Counted from the stretch's first letter, positions 37,801 to 52,800 are shown. The stretch is 64,000 bases of DNA from Druceiella hillmani (GCA_039881145.1 JAYKKI010000006.1:14887001-14951000); one strand, 5' to 3'. A program made the numbers and translations. The notes: generated by a model from the sequence alone, not told the origin.

Positions 37801-40800
37801 CTTGGTTTCGTCATGAGTCATCACGTCCTCACCCTCCATCTGTTTTAGCGGATCATCTTTGGTGTACTCCCCTACTCTGGTGCCCTTCTCATTGTGATCC
37901 ACGACGAGCCGCTCTGTCTTCATTTGAGACTCAATATCTCGTCCGGCACAGCACTCATCAAGCTGCCCATAGTCAGTCTCACTTTTTATCCCACTCTTAT
38001 TCTCATTGAGGTCCTTCCCTGTATCTGATTGCTTCTCATTACCGATGAGGATCCGCTCAAGGCTCTGGTCTGATTTGAGGTTCTCAACCTTAAGCAGTAA
38101 CTTTTCAGCAATATAGGTCTCAAAGCTTTTTACATCACCGTTGACATGCTCAGCATGCATCTCAGCAAGTGCAGCCTCGATGTCTCCCATATGATCAAAG
38201 CGTGTGTAGCGGTCACGGTCAACTGCCAAATTAGTAAGTGCATCGGCGCGGCCACCCTTGTCAGGCAATAGCGCACGCGGTTCACTTTCCAGCACACCGA
38301 TGATGCGCTCCACTGAGCCAGGGCTCGTGGAGCAAGGCATCTCCAATCGATCCTTGATCTCCTCCTTGCGATGGTGGTGAACCTCGTGTGGGCGATCAGA
38401 GGGCGCACGTGGTGCACATAGGTCGCCATGTGGTGACTGGCTCGCCTGATTAGGTGACTTTTCCGAAAGTGCATCCATGGATTCGATGCCAGAATCCTCC
38501 CCTTGTGCCTGCGAATTGGGTGAGCGGCTGGAACCGCCACCGGCATGGAGTGCTCCAGCACCCTGTTCATGTGCAGGCGATCGCGGGATGGAGGCAGGTG
38601 AAGCTTCCGAGTGCCCATCCTCGTCTTTAGGACTTGCTTGTAGCAATGCTGCCTCACGTGCTGTTTCTTCCATCAGCTTCTGCTTAAACTTGGCCTCCAT
38701 CTCGGCAAGGGTGACTTGCGGCAGTACGGTCTTGTACTGCGCGTCGCTCGCTTTCTCAACGCTCCTCTCGGCCACCATTTTAGAGTAAGTCTTATCTTTG
38801 GGGCGTTCCTTGCGTTTGTTGGATGCGTGGCCGGCGGCGGACGGCGGCGCGTGACTAGAGGGCGGATAGTTTTTTGTCGGTGAGGAATGCGGTAAGAGTG
38901 TACCCACATTTGTGGAACCCACTGTACCCGGGGGTGGTGCGCGCCACATCGGTGGGGGTGAAGTGCTCTTTGCAGTGCATTCTGAAAATAAAAATTTAAT
39001 CTATAGATTTACAACTTTTCAAACATACAAAATAAGCTCAGGCCATCTAAGAATATGAAGTTTCACTCACTCCACGGCCTAATCGAATAACTGTTAAAAG
39101 TATAAAATATTTTTAAATTTTGTTAGGTAAAAGCAAAGAGTAGACGCATGACTAAACTAAATAAAAAATCAAAGACTGAATTTTATGTAATTTAAGCATG
39201 ACAAGTAAACACCTACCACCGCACCTTTACCTTCCCCTTATCTGACCCTTCAACATATTCACAATTATATTTCTTGCTTTACAAGAATTTATACTGTGTC
39301 CCTTCAAATACTTTGGTAAAAGTTTAGAAACTTCTTAGTAGGAAAAATAAAATTAAAATTATAAAATGTATATACTTTAACAACGTACAAGATCATTCAC
39401 AGAAAGAAAAAATCACTAGACGAAACTCTTTAAAGGCAAACTATGACTAAATTTTTTTAATAATAACATATCTAAATACTTTCATATCAGTCTATTGGCT
39501 ATAAATCGACCTAAGAAAAATAGATTGAAAATAGCAAATTACTTTAAAAAATAATATGGAATTCTGATGAGGAATGTATAATGGATGAAACACAAGCAAA
39601 ATAACTGTGAAACAGGTTTGTCAACATGTTACATATTTGGAACTACATTACTGAGTAAATTATAAGGCCTGTCTGAAAATTATATTTATTCAATTTCCAC
39701 CCAAATTAGATCCATAAGTTTGTCAAATACTGTGTTTACTAAAAAAATCTTAATTCGCACATCTCTTTATTGATTTGACATTTGCATATTACAAGGGTCC
39801 AAAGTCACTGTGCAGTCTTGGGCTGTTCGCTGGAGCTTAAAGAAATATATAAGCATGTTTAGAACTACACCACTGTATGTACTAAGTATAGATGGAATAT
39901 TTAAAAAATAAGACTAGATAATATTGAACTTATTTTAGTGAATAAATTGCGCGATTGGTGAGCAATGAAAACAAACTGAACTTGATATTAGACTAAATGT
40001 ATTGAATGAAAACTTCACTCAATTTTAATAACAGGCGTCTAACACAATACCATTGGAACAAAATTAAAAGATTTTAAGTGTATTTTTTACACAATTACTC
40101 ACAATTAAATGAAACTATGTGACGTAGTATTATTTCTACTTTCTTTAAGTTCTTTGCCATGACCTAGGTTTCGTTGTATTATAACATCTTCAGGTGGGCG
40201 CTATTAGCAAAGATTGCAAAGATTCATCTTTGCTAATAGCCCACCTGAAGATGTTGTAATACAACGAAACCTAGGTCAGGGTAAAGAACTTAAAGAAAGT
40301 ATAAACAATACATCACATAGTTTCATTTAATTGTCAATAATGAATATCCACAAAATTAACGCCAAATATATTCAATAAGAAATAAGTTCTTATAAATAGT
40401 TAATTAAATATAACGTAATTAACTAAGTGACATACCCTTATCATTGGAAAACAGGTGGATTTTTAGGTCATTTGCTAAAAACCTCATTTAACCGTAATTA
40501 ACTTAAATCGTTGGAAGAAGATTAATGATGGTAGATTGATTTTTGTATAAATAGCAACATCATTGTTTTTATAAAATCAGTACTTCCGTGCAATTCGTAA
40601 CGCTCACTTAAAAGATGTCATCGCGAAAGTGTTTAAACTCACTGGACAATTTTTGTTGTATTTGTGGGTAGTTTATGCTGACGAAACAAGTAGCATAAGA
40701 TTACCAAATTCTGAAACCAAATATACCCATACAACCTGTTGCCTCATACACAAACGCACCCACAAAAAAATTTACTTTTCACCTGAATAAGATCTTCCGA

Positions 40801-43800
40801 AATAAAACCGGATTTGCGCCTAAATATACCATTAAAAACTCTGTTGATCTCTGTAATAAAATTAAAAATATACATCTAACACCCAATTGTAAATTAGTAT
40901 CACTCGACGTAGTAAACTTATTTTCTAATATACAACCAAAAGATTGCCTAAATATCATTTCAGATATCCTAGAAACGTAAAAGTTAAACCCCATTGAAGC
41001 ATCGGAAATTAGAGACCTCTTTAAATTATGCATAGACCAAAATTATTTCCTATTCAATAAAAATTTTTTTCAACAAGTCAACTGCCTTGCAATTGGCTCC
41101 ACCCTCAGTCCCCTTTTAGCCGAGTTATTTATGAACAATCTAGAAACCAGCCTCTTAAACAGTAAATTAGCGACCAATATATTATACTATTATAGATACG
41201 TTGACGACATCCTTATCTGCTGGAAAGGTACACAGCGACAGTTAGACCAGTTTGTTAACTTTGCTAACTCCCTACACAAAAATATCAAATTCACTTTAGA
41301 AGTAGAATCCGATAATAAACTTAACTTTTTAGATATAACAATAGAACGCAAAAATAATAAACATAAATTTAGTATATTTAGAAAAGACACATTTACAGAC
41401 TCCATCATTAATGGTCAGTCTCAACACCCTTGGTCCCATAAGTTAGCAGCCTTCCATTCCATGATTCACAGAGCTTTAACCGTCCCTCTAGAAAAACCTA
41501 ATCTACGTAAAGAAATAAAAACTATAAAACAAATCGCAACAAATAATAATTATGACCCATCAATTGTCACAAAACTGTACCATAATAAATTAAGAAAAAT
41601 ACTAATACAAGAAATATACCCGGTCGTACCAAATAATAATAATATTTACTATAAATCTATCCCATACATAGGCAATGTATCACTCAAATTAGGAAAACTA
41701 ATAATAAAAATATAAATAATACATGTGCTTATAGTACTTTAAGTAACTTGGGTAAAACCCTTATTAATAATAAAGAAAAAATAGATAAACATAAAAATAA
41801 TGGTATCTATAAACTTAAATGTAACGACTGTAATGGTGTATACATAGGTCAAACAGGAAGAGATTTTAATACAAGATATAAAGAACACATTGCCAGCTGG
41901 CGAAATAATAATCCAGACACATCTCACTTTGCTAAACTTTTCATTGAAAATAACCATCACCCCTATACTGATAATGCCCCCTATATATTACAAATAAATA
42001 CAAAAGGCAATAAATTTAATATCCTAGAAATATTAGAAATAAACAGACATAACAAAGACACCAAAGTTAATATATTAAATGAACAACTAAATATAATATC
42101 ATCACCCATTCTTAATATCTTCTAGATATAATATAAATATACAACATTGATACTACAGTACCCTGGAAATTGTTTCAGCACTAATACACATATAAATATA
42201 AGTATATATAATAAAAACAAAAAAAAATTAAAAGAAATAAATAAATATATAAATACACAAAACCGGAGATATGTAGAATTAGTGTATTACCTTGTCCTTA
42301 CTTTCAAATACCCTTGCTTTTGTATAAATATATTACCGATAACAACTTCCATTTAATTTTATTACATACACCGCAAAGTTTACATTGTATAACCTCACAT
42401 AATAACAACAATTGAATTTATTACCCTCACTAAAATACTGGTATATTGTATAACTCTCGGTAATATAATAAAACCTACACTGCGCCCCTGCAATAAACTC
42501 ACTCACATAAGCAATGGAAAAATCCACACAAGCCAGGCTTCCGCTGTTGTGTTTGAAACATATAAATGCTATTGGTTGTTCCTAAGAGTTAATCTTTGCT
42601 AATATCCCACCTGAAGATGTTATAATACAACGAAACCTAGGTCGTGGTAAAGAAATTAAAGTAGAAATAATACTACATCACGTAGTTTCATTTAATCGTG
42701 GATTACCAAATTCATCAACATTACCAAATCATTAATATTTCGGCCTAGCAATCGCTAAACAAGACAAACAGTGGGTCCGACATAAAGTTTGTGAGATGTG
42801 CATTCGTGAACTTCGAAAGTGGTCAAAAGGGCAGAAGAATACCTTTGATTTAGAATCGCCTACGTTATGGAGAAAATCTCAGAATCACACCAAAGACTGT
42901 TATTTTTGCTGTTGCAAGACAACAGGCTACAATTCTAAAACAAAAAGGACTAATTCCTGGAACCAAAAATATTGTGAGAGAAAATTTAGTCCCCTGGGAA
43001 AAAGTTTTGAAACCCTCTTTAGACATAAAACTGGGAATGATGAAACAATTTGTGAAGGCGCTGAATAAAGAAGGAGAAGGTTTTAAATATCTACACCAAA
43101 TTTTTCCATCTCTATCTAAAGCTAAAGTGAAAGCAGGTATTTTCATTGACCCGAACATAAGAAAAATAATGAAAAACACAACTTTCAATGAAAAATTAAG
43201 TGAAATTGAATTAGAAGCCTGGATATATTTTAAGGAAGAAGTGAGTAATTTCCTGGAAACCATAAAAGTCCAAATTATAAGGAAATTGTGAAGAAAATGA
43301 TTGGAAATTTCGGAAAAATAGTATGTTCAATTAGCATTAAACTTCACTTCCTTAATTCGCATTTGGACTACTTCCTGACAACTCGGGAGCTATAAGTGAA
43401 GAGCAAGGTGAAAGATTTCGTCAGGATTTGAAAGAAATAGAATGTTACTATCAGGGAAGGTGGAATAAAAGGATGATGACAGACTATTGTTCGTTGCTAA
43501 AGCAAGATGACCCAAGTCAGACTTTTAAGTGAAAATCTCACAATCTGAGCTTCGGTAAAAAAAAACAAGATACCACAAAAGTATTTAATATTTCTAATTT
43601 ATTTATTAACGTCATTTAAATGTATTGTTTTTTTATTGTTGTTCTTAAAATTATTGGCTTTTTTTTGCGATTTCATACATAGGGCTTTTCAAAAAAAACT
43701 GAGGGTGATGGGGAACATCATCGCACTTTAGGATAGTGTTTTTTATAATAGCTGAGCTTTTGCTCTTATTTTGATAAATATTATCGATTATTTTTTTTAA

Positions 43801-46800
43801 TGTTACACTTATTTATTTAAAAAAAAACAATAAAATTAATGCTTGTATTTACGGGAAAAACGTGATGACAAGAGTAGTAGTAAGTAGTTTGGTTTCTAAG
43901 GTGTGGATTTTACCATTTTTTTATTAAAAGCAAACTGGATTTGATCAATTTTGTTAAGTAGCTGTCAGGAATTGACTACTTTTGAACAATCCAAATTACG
44001 TTTCAAATAGGGTTGTTACTGGCTCTATACCCTGTTATCAAAGGTAAAAATTGAGATTTTTAGAAAAATAAAACAGTGAACATGAAACTTAAAGGTGAGT
44101 ATATTTATTTATCCGAACAAAAAATTATAGCTCAGCAATTCCATACCCTTAGTATCTAATAAAAAAAACTACCCTATATCATATCACTAACACAAGGTTT
44201 TTCAACATATTCTTCACACATTGCCTCTATAGGTTTTTCTACTAAAAATCCATAAATTTTCACAATAAAAAACAAGACAAGTTAGGCAGCCACACTTCGG
44301 CTCAATGTATGGAGAATGCAAGATGGCAGATGAAGTTTGAAGCGATGTGATTGGCTCAAATGGATTTGACCATGTTTGAAAGTAAGGTGGTGTTTAAAAT
44401 AAGCTTGGTATTTATTTTTTGAGGGCTTTAGGCTCGATTTCGTTAGTTATAATTGCTATGAGTCTATCAAAAATTCCTCCTAGAAGAATGTTTCGTATGT
44501 ACTATAAAATCTATGAATTTACACGGCACTAAATTTTTTGGCACTAAATGTAGTGCATTTTTAATGGCGTTGCAAAAAAAAAAGAAAGTAACTAAGAGGC
44601 ATAGTGTACTAAGCAGGACCTAAAGTAATAATTGAAGCATTATTCTGAAGAAAAACAAGTTTCATTGAAAAACATTTGTAGAAAAACATCTTCGTTTGTA
44701 ACTTCACACAAGTAGTATAAAAGGTAATATATGATGTCAATGGCACAAAATCTTCGACAATAATTAAATATTTATTTCAAATTGATAACCTATTAATTTT
44801 TTTACTTCTTGTATAATCTGAAAAATGTTTAAATGGACATTGAAACAGGAAGGGCTAATTGACTAAATTAAAAAAAAACTGTTAATAACCTTAATATCAA
44901 TTTAATCCAAAAAAAATCGATATTTTAAAAAAAAAATCAAACATTTTTACTTTGTGTATTTTGAGTTTTAAAAAACCAATTAAATTTACCTTAAAAATGC
45001 TTAAATCTGTCATGACGTCACTGCTCATAAAACACATCAAAACAATTGTGTCTGTGTATGGCAGTTGCTTTTCTTGTTTAATTAAAAATGAATTCGTCTT
45101 ATTACAAATACCGTATAATGCCCAGTATAACGTGCAGCTAATTAAAACTCCAAACAAATTATTTATATATGTTCCAAAGAATGAACAAATACAGAAAAAG
45201 TGGATAAAACTTACAAGGAGAGATGCTCGTAGTTTATAGATTCAAGCATGTATTTTTGTGAAGATCATTTTGATGTAAGTATTTATTTGCAGTTTAAGTA
45301 CCTATTCTATAAACTGTTTTTTTCTCTACAAAATCATTGATCGTGGTCCCGTCTTAAACACTTCGATGTGTTTTTGTATAAAAAAAACATTTAAATGTCA
45401 AAGCTCTAAGCTAATAACTGTTGATTACAAATGAACAAGCTAATATGAGTCACACGTAACCTATTTCTAAGGCAATACTGATGAATTTTGCAGCCACTAT
45501 TTTTACAAGTTTATTGATGAAATAATAATGCATGAGTTGAGGTTAACTTGTCTTCGTTTTATCTTTGTACTTTGCAAATCTAACCCCAAAACCAGTATCA
45601 GTTACCTTACAATACATGTGTAAAAACAAATTGTTAACCGAATGCAAAACTGAAATAATACATATTTTACACACAGTGTATAACAACTTACATTGAAGGT
45701 TCAACATTCCGAACTTCTGATGCAGAGAAATCACTGTTTGACGCGAAAAATCTAAAATCAATTTTGGTCAAATTACTACTGTTCGCTTTGTTAAAACCTG
45801 ATTCCATTGCAAATTCTTTATCTTATCCTTTAAGGGGAAACTTAGAACAATTGTACCAACTTGACAAAAAATATTAAATACGCAAAACTGAAATCAAATA
45901 ACCTGTTCTGCATACAAAAATATCAACAAAAACAATGGTGTTTTTCGTGATGTGACGTAATGCTTTCTGATTGGTGTTCACTGTTACGTGACTGAATTTG
46001 TAATTTTGCCGATTATTTACTTTACTTTTAACAATAAATAATTTGGTTTTTTGGTATTTCCATATAATGATTAATTATTACAAATTACAATCCATACGAT
46101 TTATTGTTAGTGGAAACTATCTTATTGTCAAAATAAATGTCATACAAAAATTTATATTGATCAACAAAAAAAATGATTACACAACGTATTTAAAGGATCA
46201 CCAGGAAAATGAAATGGTTTCCTATTTTATGTTTAGGAAGATTTTTTAACAAATCCGAGTTTCTATGCACCATGACAGATTCATGCAGAAAGACGACATG
46301 TCGAAAAAAAAACAATACTGCTTTGCTCATTATGAATGAAGAAAAAAAGATTTGTTAATATTAATGTATTATATTCCACCTGTATATCAGAATTTCTACG
46401 TACAATTAAAAGATAGTTTGAGAGTAACTGTAGACTTACTTGAAAAAGATGAAGCAGAACAAGTTTAATAGCAATGTAGTTATTGTTTTAAGCTTAATTT
46501 TTGGAAAAATTTGTGTCGAATAAAATAAAAGTAATAGCTAAATATCTAAACATATTTTAGTTTTGATAATGTTGGCAATATTGTAATTTTACAAATGGTT
46601 ATTTTCTAAAATTACAATATTGCCAATATCTCAGGTCTTTGTAAAACGCTGTGTGCAAAAGCAGCCTATATCAATAAAAAAACCAGTAAATTGGGAATTA
46701 TATTATCACAATACAGAGTGTCAATAAGCCTAATCGACAAGATAGAAACAATTCGGTAACATTGCAGTAATTAGCATTTATATAAAATTTCAAATGAATC

Positions 46801-49800
46801 GTACCTGATAATTATTATTACCTCATTATATCCAATATAACAAATGTGCAAATAGGCTACTTTTGCTGTTGTGGCTTCGTTTATATTATTCATAAACCCA
46901 AAAAAAATTAGATAGATAGGATCTTTAGTTCGATATGTAGGACGCTTCTACTAAGAAAACTATGCAAGAATTTACATATTCTTGCAACATCTACAAATAA
47001 AGTCACAAAATCATCTAGAACAATAAATAAGCATATGACTTAAACGTTTAAATACTTGTATTAACTAACCTGATACAGAACTCTGTGAACTCATCTTCCT
47101 CTTCTTTTCAATGGATATGAGACCGTTGGGTGAGATAAGGCCTGTATCAGTCAACGTCCTTTTGAGAGCGCCTGCACCGGTCAGCACATCGCTGTCACTA
47201 CCACGCCGGCACTCCACGTACTTCCCTACTCCCTGCATTGTATCCTCCGTACTCAATGTACGTTCCAAACCCTTATGGCTCTTCACAACCTCACTATACT
47301 TGCTGTTCCTCGTCTCCCCACTCATTGAGCCAAATGCCTTTCCAGCTACACCATCAGACAGTGCTGGCATTTTATCACTGGATTTAGATGCACTCATACT
47401 TAATTTGTGAAATGCTTCCTTTGAGACGTTATTAATGAACTTCTTTATCTGTGATTTGACAACACCCTCACTGTTGTTCATGGACTCTCGGTAGCCTTCA
47501 TTGTGAGCATACCTTCCATCCTTATCGTGTAAACCACTCCTAGATTCTTTATCACGATCGCCAATGGACAATGGCATCTTTGCCAGTAATGACATCTTGT
47601 CTACAGCAGAACTCGGTTTTAACCGTTTCGTCTTAGTTTTACAGATTGAATCAGAACTAGGGGTTTTTCCCGTATAATTGCACTTAGAAATGAAATTGGC
47701 AGACTTTGACACAATGTGAGCATTCTTGGAGATCGATTTCATGTGATAAGCAACGAAAGGTTCAGGCTGCTCCTTCCTATACCCAACATGTGATTCGGAT
47801 TCGACAAAGTGATTGTTCAATTTCGCTTTGCTCAGCTTATTTCCTGTTTCGGAATGTTTGGAGCTGTCTATCACATGTTTACTCCTAACTTCGTCTATCA
47901 GATCCCTCACAGGGCAGTCACTTGCGTCACCCAATATGTGTGGCCGTTCAACAAGTACACTGTCCACATTCTTTCGAATCTTGACCTTCTTTGAAAGGGG
48001 AGGACCATCAATGCCATCAGCTCCTGATCCAAACACGCCCTTTTTTCGGTCCTTCTTGGAGCTCTTTATGACAGCAGAATTACGTCCACGAAGGCTAATG
48101 TGCAGTGGAGGCACACGCAGTTCACCTTCTAGAGGAGGAGCAGGTGAGGAACCTGTTGGCTGCTTTCCGACAGTGGTCGCATTTGCTGTCTTTACTGTTT
48201 GTAGATTGACAAAACTAACATTGGCCTTGTAGACAGAGGCAACAACTGGTTCAGATTTTTCTAGCTTTAATCTTAACTTTATCTTCTCTTTTTCGGCACT
48301 GGGCGAACCGATGGCTTCAGGTGATGCTACTGTTGCAGGAGGACCTGTAGCCTTTGTGGTTGTTGGCCGATCTTTATTTACAAGGGGCTTGCTTGAACTC
48401 ACATCTCTCACTATGGCCCTCTCCTTGGACACAGATACCTTTTCTTTCAACGTTAACGACCTTTCCTTGGGACCCACAATCTTGGGCCTCTCCCTTGATA
48501 ACTTAACGTCCCTTGCTGGTTTCTCCTTCCTTGTAGGTTTAATCTTCACGATCGATGGTCTCATCGCTTCCGAGCTCAGTATAGGCTCACCTGTTTCCGC
48601 CTCACTATGATCAGAGCCATCGAATAGTCGATCAGTGTCAGCAGATCGGGAATCGTCTTCATCGGATGGGTAATCGGTGCGGTTAACATGCAATGCATCG
48701 AAATAAGGATCTGGTGGTGGTGGTGGCCGCTCCTCTTCAGTTTCACTAGATGATGATTCTGTCGGTGGTGGCTCCAGTTCACCGGTGAGTGAATTAATCA
48801 GGTATTGACGATGCTCGCCTTCCCCCTCGAGAGCAAGAGGCGGCACAGGTGTAGATGCATTTGCGCCACCAATGGTATGCACAGCGGTGGCAGGAGCAAG
48901 AGGCGCCACAACAATAGCAGAACGCGGAGGCACAGGGGTGATCTTACTTGCGGCCGACAGCACCGGCTGCGGAGACACTACTGCATTACAAGGCAACGTC
49001 TGCACACTAGCAGTAGCGGATGGCGGTCGGGAACGAGGCAGTGGCAATGGTGGCGGCAGAGGAGGCAATGCAGGACAAGACACACCAGAAGGGACAACAC
49101 GAGGTGGTGCAGTTGTTGAACAAGGTGCTGCTTGGGAGATCCGCTGATTGGAATCACAGAGGAGTTCAAGCTTGGTATCCATGTGTATCTTGGATTCGAG
49201 TTCTGATATTGCCGACAATGCGTTGTCCAGATTTAGGTCAGCTGCACTTAAACTAGGCAGTAACTGATCAAGGTCACAGTTGTCTGGCAGATCAGGGATA
49301 GCAGAGAGGCCGAGTGGATCCTGCACGGCAGAAGTCCATTCATGCGTACTGGCAGCCTGTGCTCGACTGGCTGCTTGCTGCTGTGCATTATATTGTTGCT
49401 GGTAACGCTGAAATTCCTGGAAACTCGATTGCGTCTTCTGATCCATACTGCTCGCTGTCGGGATGAGAGCCTGGAGATTTTTGGCAATGGCTTGATGCTG
49501 CGTCAACTGTTGTTGTCTTGCATAGGGCGGTGGTGGTGGTGGAGGTGGAGGAGGCGGCGGCGGCGGTGGCGGCGGCGGTGGCGGCGGCGGTGGCGGCGGC
49601 GGCGGCGGTGGTGGTGGGGGTGGTGGTGGTGGTGGTGGTGGTGGGGGCTGCTGCGGCGGCGAGAATACCGCTGGCCGCGTCGGAGGCGCGACGCCACTCG
49701 GTCGCGGCGGTGGTGGCGCACGTGGTGGTATGTATGCAGGTGAGGCAGGCCGCGGCGGCACAAAAGGGCGGCGCGCAAAAGGTGCAGAAAGTGTTCCACG

Positions 49801-52800
49801 TGGTGCCTCCGGTGTCTCAACTTTTAAGCGAGGCGGGAGCGACGGAGGCGGCACAGGTGCCCTTTGTCGTGGTGCCGGCACAATACCGTCATTCTGCAGC
49901 AAATTAACGAGTAGCGGCGATGACATAGCGACTGTCGGCGTCGACGATGGTGGCTTAGCAGGATAAGGGGGCGGCGGTGCTGGAAAAACTGCAGGTGGCC
50001 GTGGAAAGGGTGCCGTAAGCTTCGTTTGCATGGGTGGCCTTACTGCACCGACTGTGCCTGCCGCTTGCGTCAAACCCAAGGTATTCTCCTTCCGATGTAT
50101 AACACGTGCCTGCGTCATGCTGCCAAAAGGATACTCGCACTGCTCTGTGGAAACACTAGGTATATTCTGAGGGAGCTTTCCATCCATGGGACAAATGGTG
50201 TTAGGTGATTTAAAATGATCATCGGGCTGCACACCCGGCCCGTTAACAGCAGGTGAAGAAATTGTGCCACTGGGGCCGGCTGTCGGTGTTGTAGTATCCG
50301 AATCGCCAAGAAGTCGACTGAGTCCCCCCAATCCAGACAGAATATCAGTGTTTGATTGAGATGTTCCAGCTGTAGAATCTGGAATTAATCAATAATTCAC
50401 TATTACATTGACTATCAATTGTATCGACTGTACACACATCACAGAAAAATATAAGAAGTCATTACTATAATAACAAACTTCCCATAGCTCACTTCCACAT
50501 CCCATTGATAATAATTATATTAAAGTTTTGATATTATAATTTAATGCTTTGTATTATTACTTTTTAATACAACAAATCAGCAAATTTAATTAAATACGAC
50601 ACTGCCTACGAACAATACAGAATGCAAGAAAATGGCTAATTATATCTGATTAAATGACATAATAATTATTGAGATAAGATTAATATGAATTGTATTTTTT
50701 TTGTACTCAAATACTGCAAGAAGTTTGTTGTTGAGGTATGGTAAATGAATTACTTCAAAATATTTAAAAATATTTTTCCCAAAATCACATTTTGTAAGTT
50801 AATATAAATTAATAGTTTAGTAAGTGAAATTTCTCATATAATAAATTTTTGTGTTATCTATTCAAAAACAATTTCACAATATCCAAGTGTTAATTTAGAA
50901 CTATCAAATAATAAGGGATTATTTTCAATATTTGCCTTTAATAACAAAAGGCAAATATTGAAAATAAACCGATTTTTCCATAAAAGTTGAATTAACATGA
51001 AAGAAAGTAAAGAAAACATATATACATTAAGAATAATTCTATTTTGAGGAATCTTATTATTTTACAACCAATCGTGTACATAATTATGAATAATATCAAT
51101 ATTGAATACATACAATACATACAATATTGAATTTCATCTAATATGAAATCATTATCAATTACAATAGAATTTTTACTAAGTTCTTAATGGAATTATACAT
51201 TTTCTGATGTTGCTGAAATAACGAGATAGGTTTTCACCTTCATGGTCGCCCAGATTTTTACAATTGGGTTTTGTGACAAGACTACAAGAACCGATCTAAG
51301 GTAACAATATTATTTTCTACTTTTAGTATTTTACATTATATGATATAATGTTTGAAATTGTTATCGTTCTTATAAAATGTAAATAACGTTTGTTGTAATA
51401 ATGAAAAATAAATTACTGTTATGATACAGTAGTTGACTCATTCTAAATTATGATATTTTTCGTACAATATTGTGAAATATAAGTGAAAAAAATTCAAAAA
51501 TTGATTGAAAAATAAGCCAGTTATAGGTTTCTAAATTTGAAGATACGGATAGGGTTGGGTATATCCCTGTCTCTTTTCCTCTTGTAGAATATAATGTGCA
51601 ATATTAAAAATGACCTCACAACACAGTATTCCCGTCCTTGTCTAGAGATTAAATTTAAACTTTTATAACTCTGTCAATTTTTAAGATTATTAAAAAAAAT
51701 TTTCACACTTCATTTGTGAATAATGAAATTATGATTATTGAAATAAAAAAAATTTAGTCAAATACCCAATTACCCATTTTCAGGACAGATTTAACAATAG
51801 TTTATTTGTTAGATTTTCAATATGCTTTGTGGCAAAATTGACAGTGAAAACAGAAAATGAGTCAAAACCTTCGTCAACCTCAAACATTAACTTGTATGAA
51901 ATGCTTTAGAGTGCACTGGAGCAATCAATATCTTATGGTTCATGCATAACTTGTCTTCATTGCAGAAAATAATGTGGAATTACTTGTGAGAAAAGAACTC
52001 GGTAAACTTAGTCCCTCAAATTTGGGACCCCAAATGGCATTCGATGGTCTCAAATTTATTTCTACACCCTTTTTGTGTTCTTGTCACAAAAGCTTCTGAC
52101 TTCCAAATATATTGGTGCAGTCATTGCATGGCTTATTCTCAATTGTGACAGATACATGCACAAAAATATTTCCTCATAGAAACTCATGCATGCAACACCA
52201 ATTTTGTGAATTTTATGATTTTCGCACCAAGCAATATGAAGGTTTATTTCACCAGATACACACCTCCACTCCATATAATGAAAATGTTTAAAAAAAACAA
52301 GTCTTAATATTGCTTTAAATAATACAGTCCGGGACAAAATTGAGTTAACAGTCCTATATACATGATGTTGTTTATACATTTTATGTTGCTTTTAAAGTTC
52401 TTTTGTCTATTACAAGTTTACACAAACATATCCATACATGTTACAATATTAGCATTACTCCAACACAATGTTGTAACTGAGCAATCACACTAATTGTATT
52501 GTGTAACATAAAGAAATACTAAAAGACTGAAATCCTTTTGGAAAAGGCCACTACATAAAGTCACATTTACACAGTACCAAAGCATCCATTCCCCATGCCT
52601 TAAAGGGGACAGAGAGTTTATTTATTATATTGCCAATACTGAATTTCTCCCCACCAATAAGGAATTTCAAAAATATTTATCACAAATGAAGAATACTGAA
52701 TGTGGGAAAAGCAAGAGTGGACTGTACACAAAATTTCATTAATGAAATATTAATAAAAATAAAGGCACCCAATCATATCAATTTATATAAAATTAAATAG

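Larger units (their letters stand above)
40098..40380. repeat. Hammerhead-bearing repeat, inverted pair (locus 2)
   Basis: Starts CTCACAATTAAATGAAACTA and ends GCCAAATATATTCA. The left arm (minus) and right arm (plus) each carry a complete hammerhead core around an AGCAAAGATT-rich centre. It lies about 330 bp upstream of the Penelope-like reading frame. Confidence 0.85.

Noticed and set aside
49342..49743. Arg/Trp-, Ala/Val- and His-rich ORFs in other frames across the polyproline region
   Set aside because: Shadows of the GGC/GGT repeat in exon B; no independent evidence.
50331..50331. Start of NCOA6 exon B at a TTG near 50331
   Set aside because: The reading frame runs upstream to a good acceptor at 50379 and joins exon A in phase; TTG is not a plausible start.
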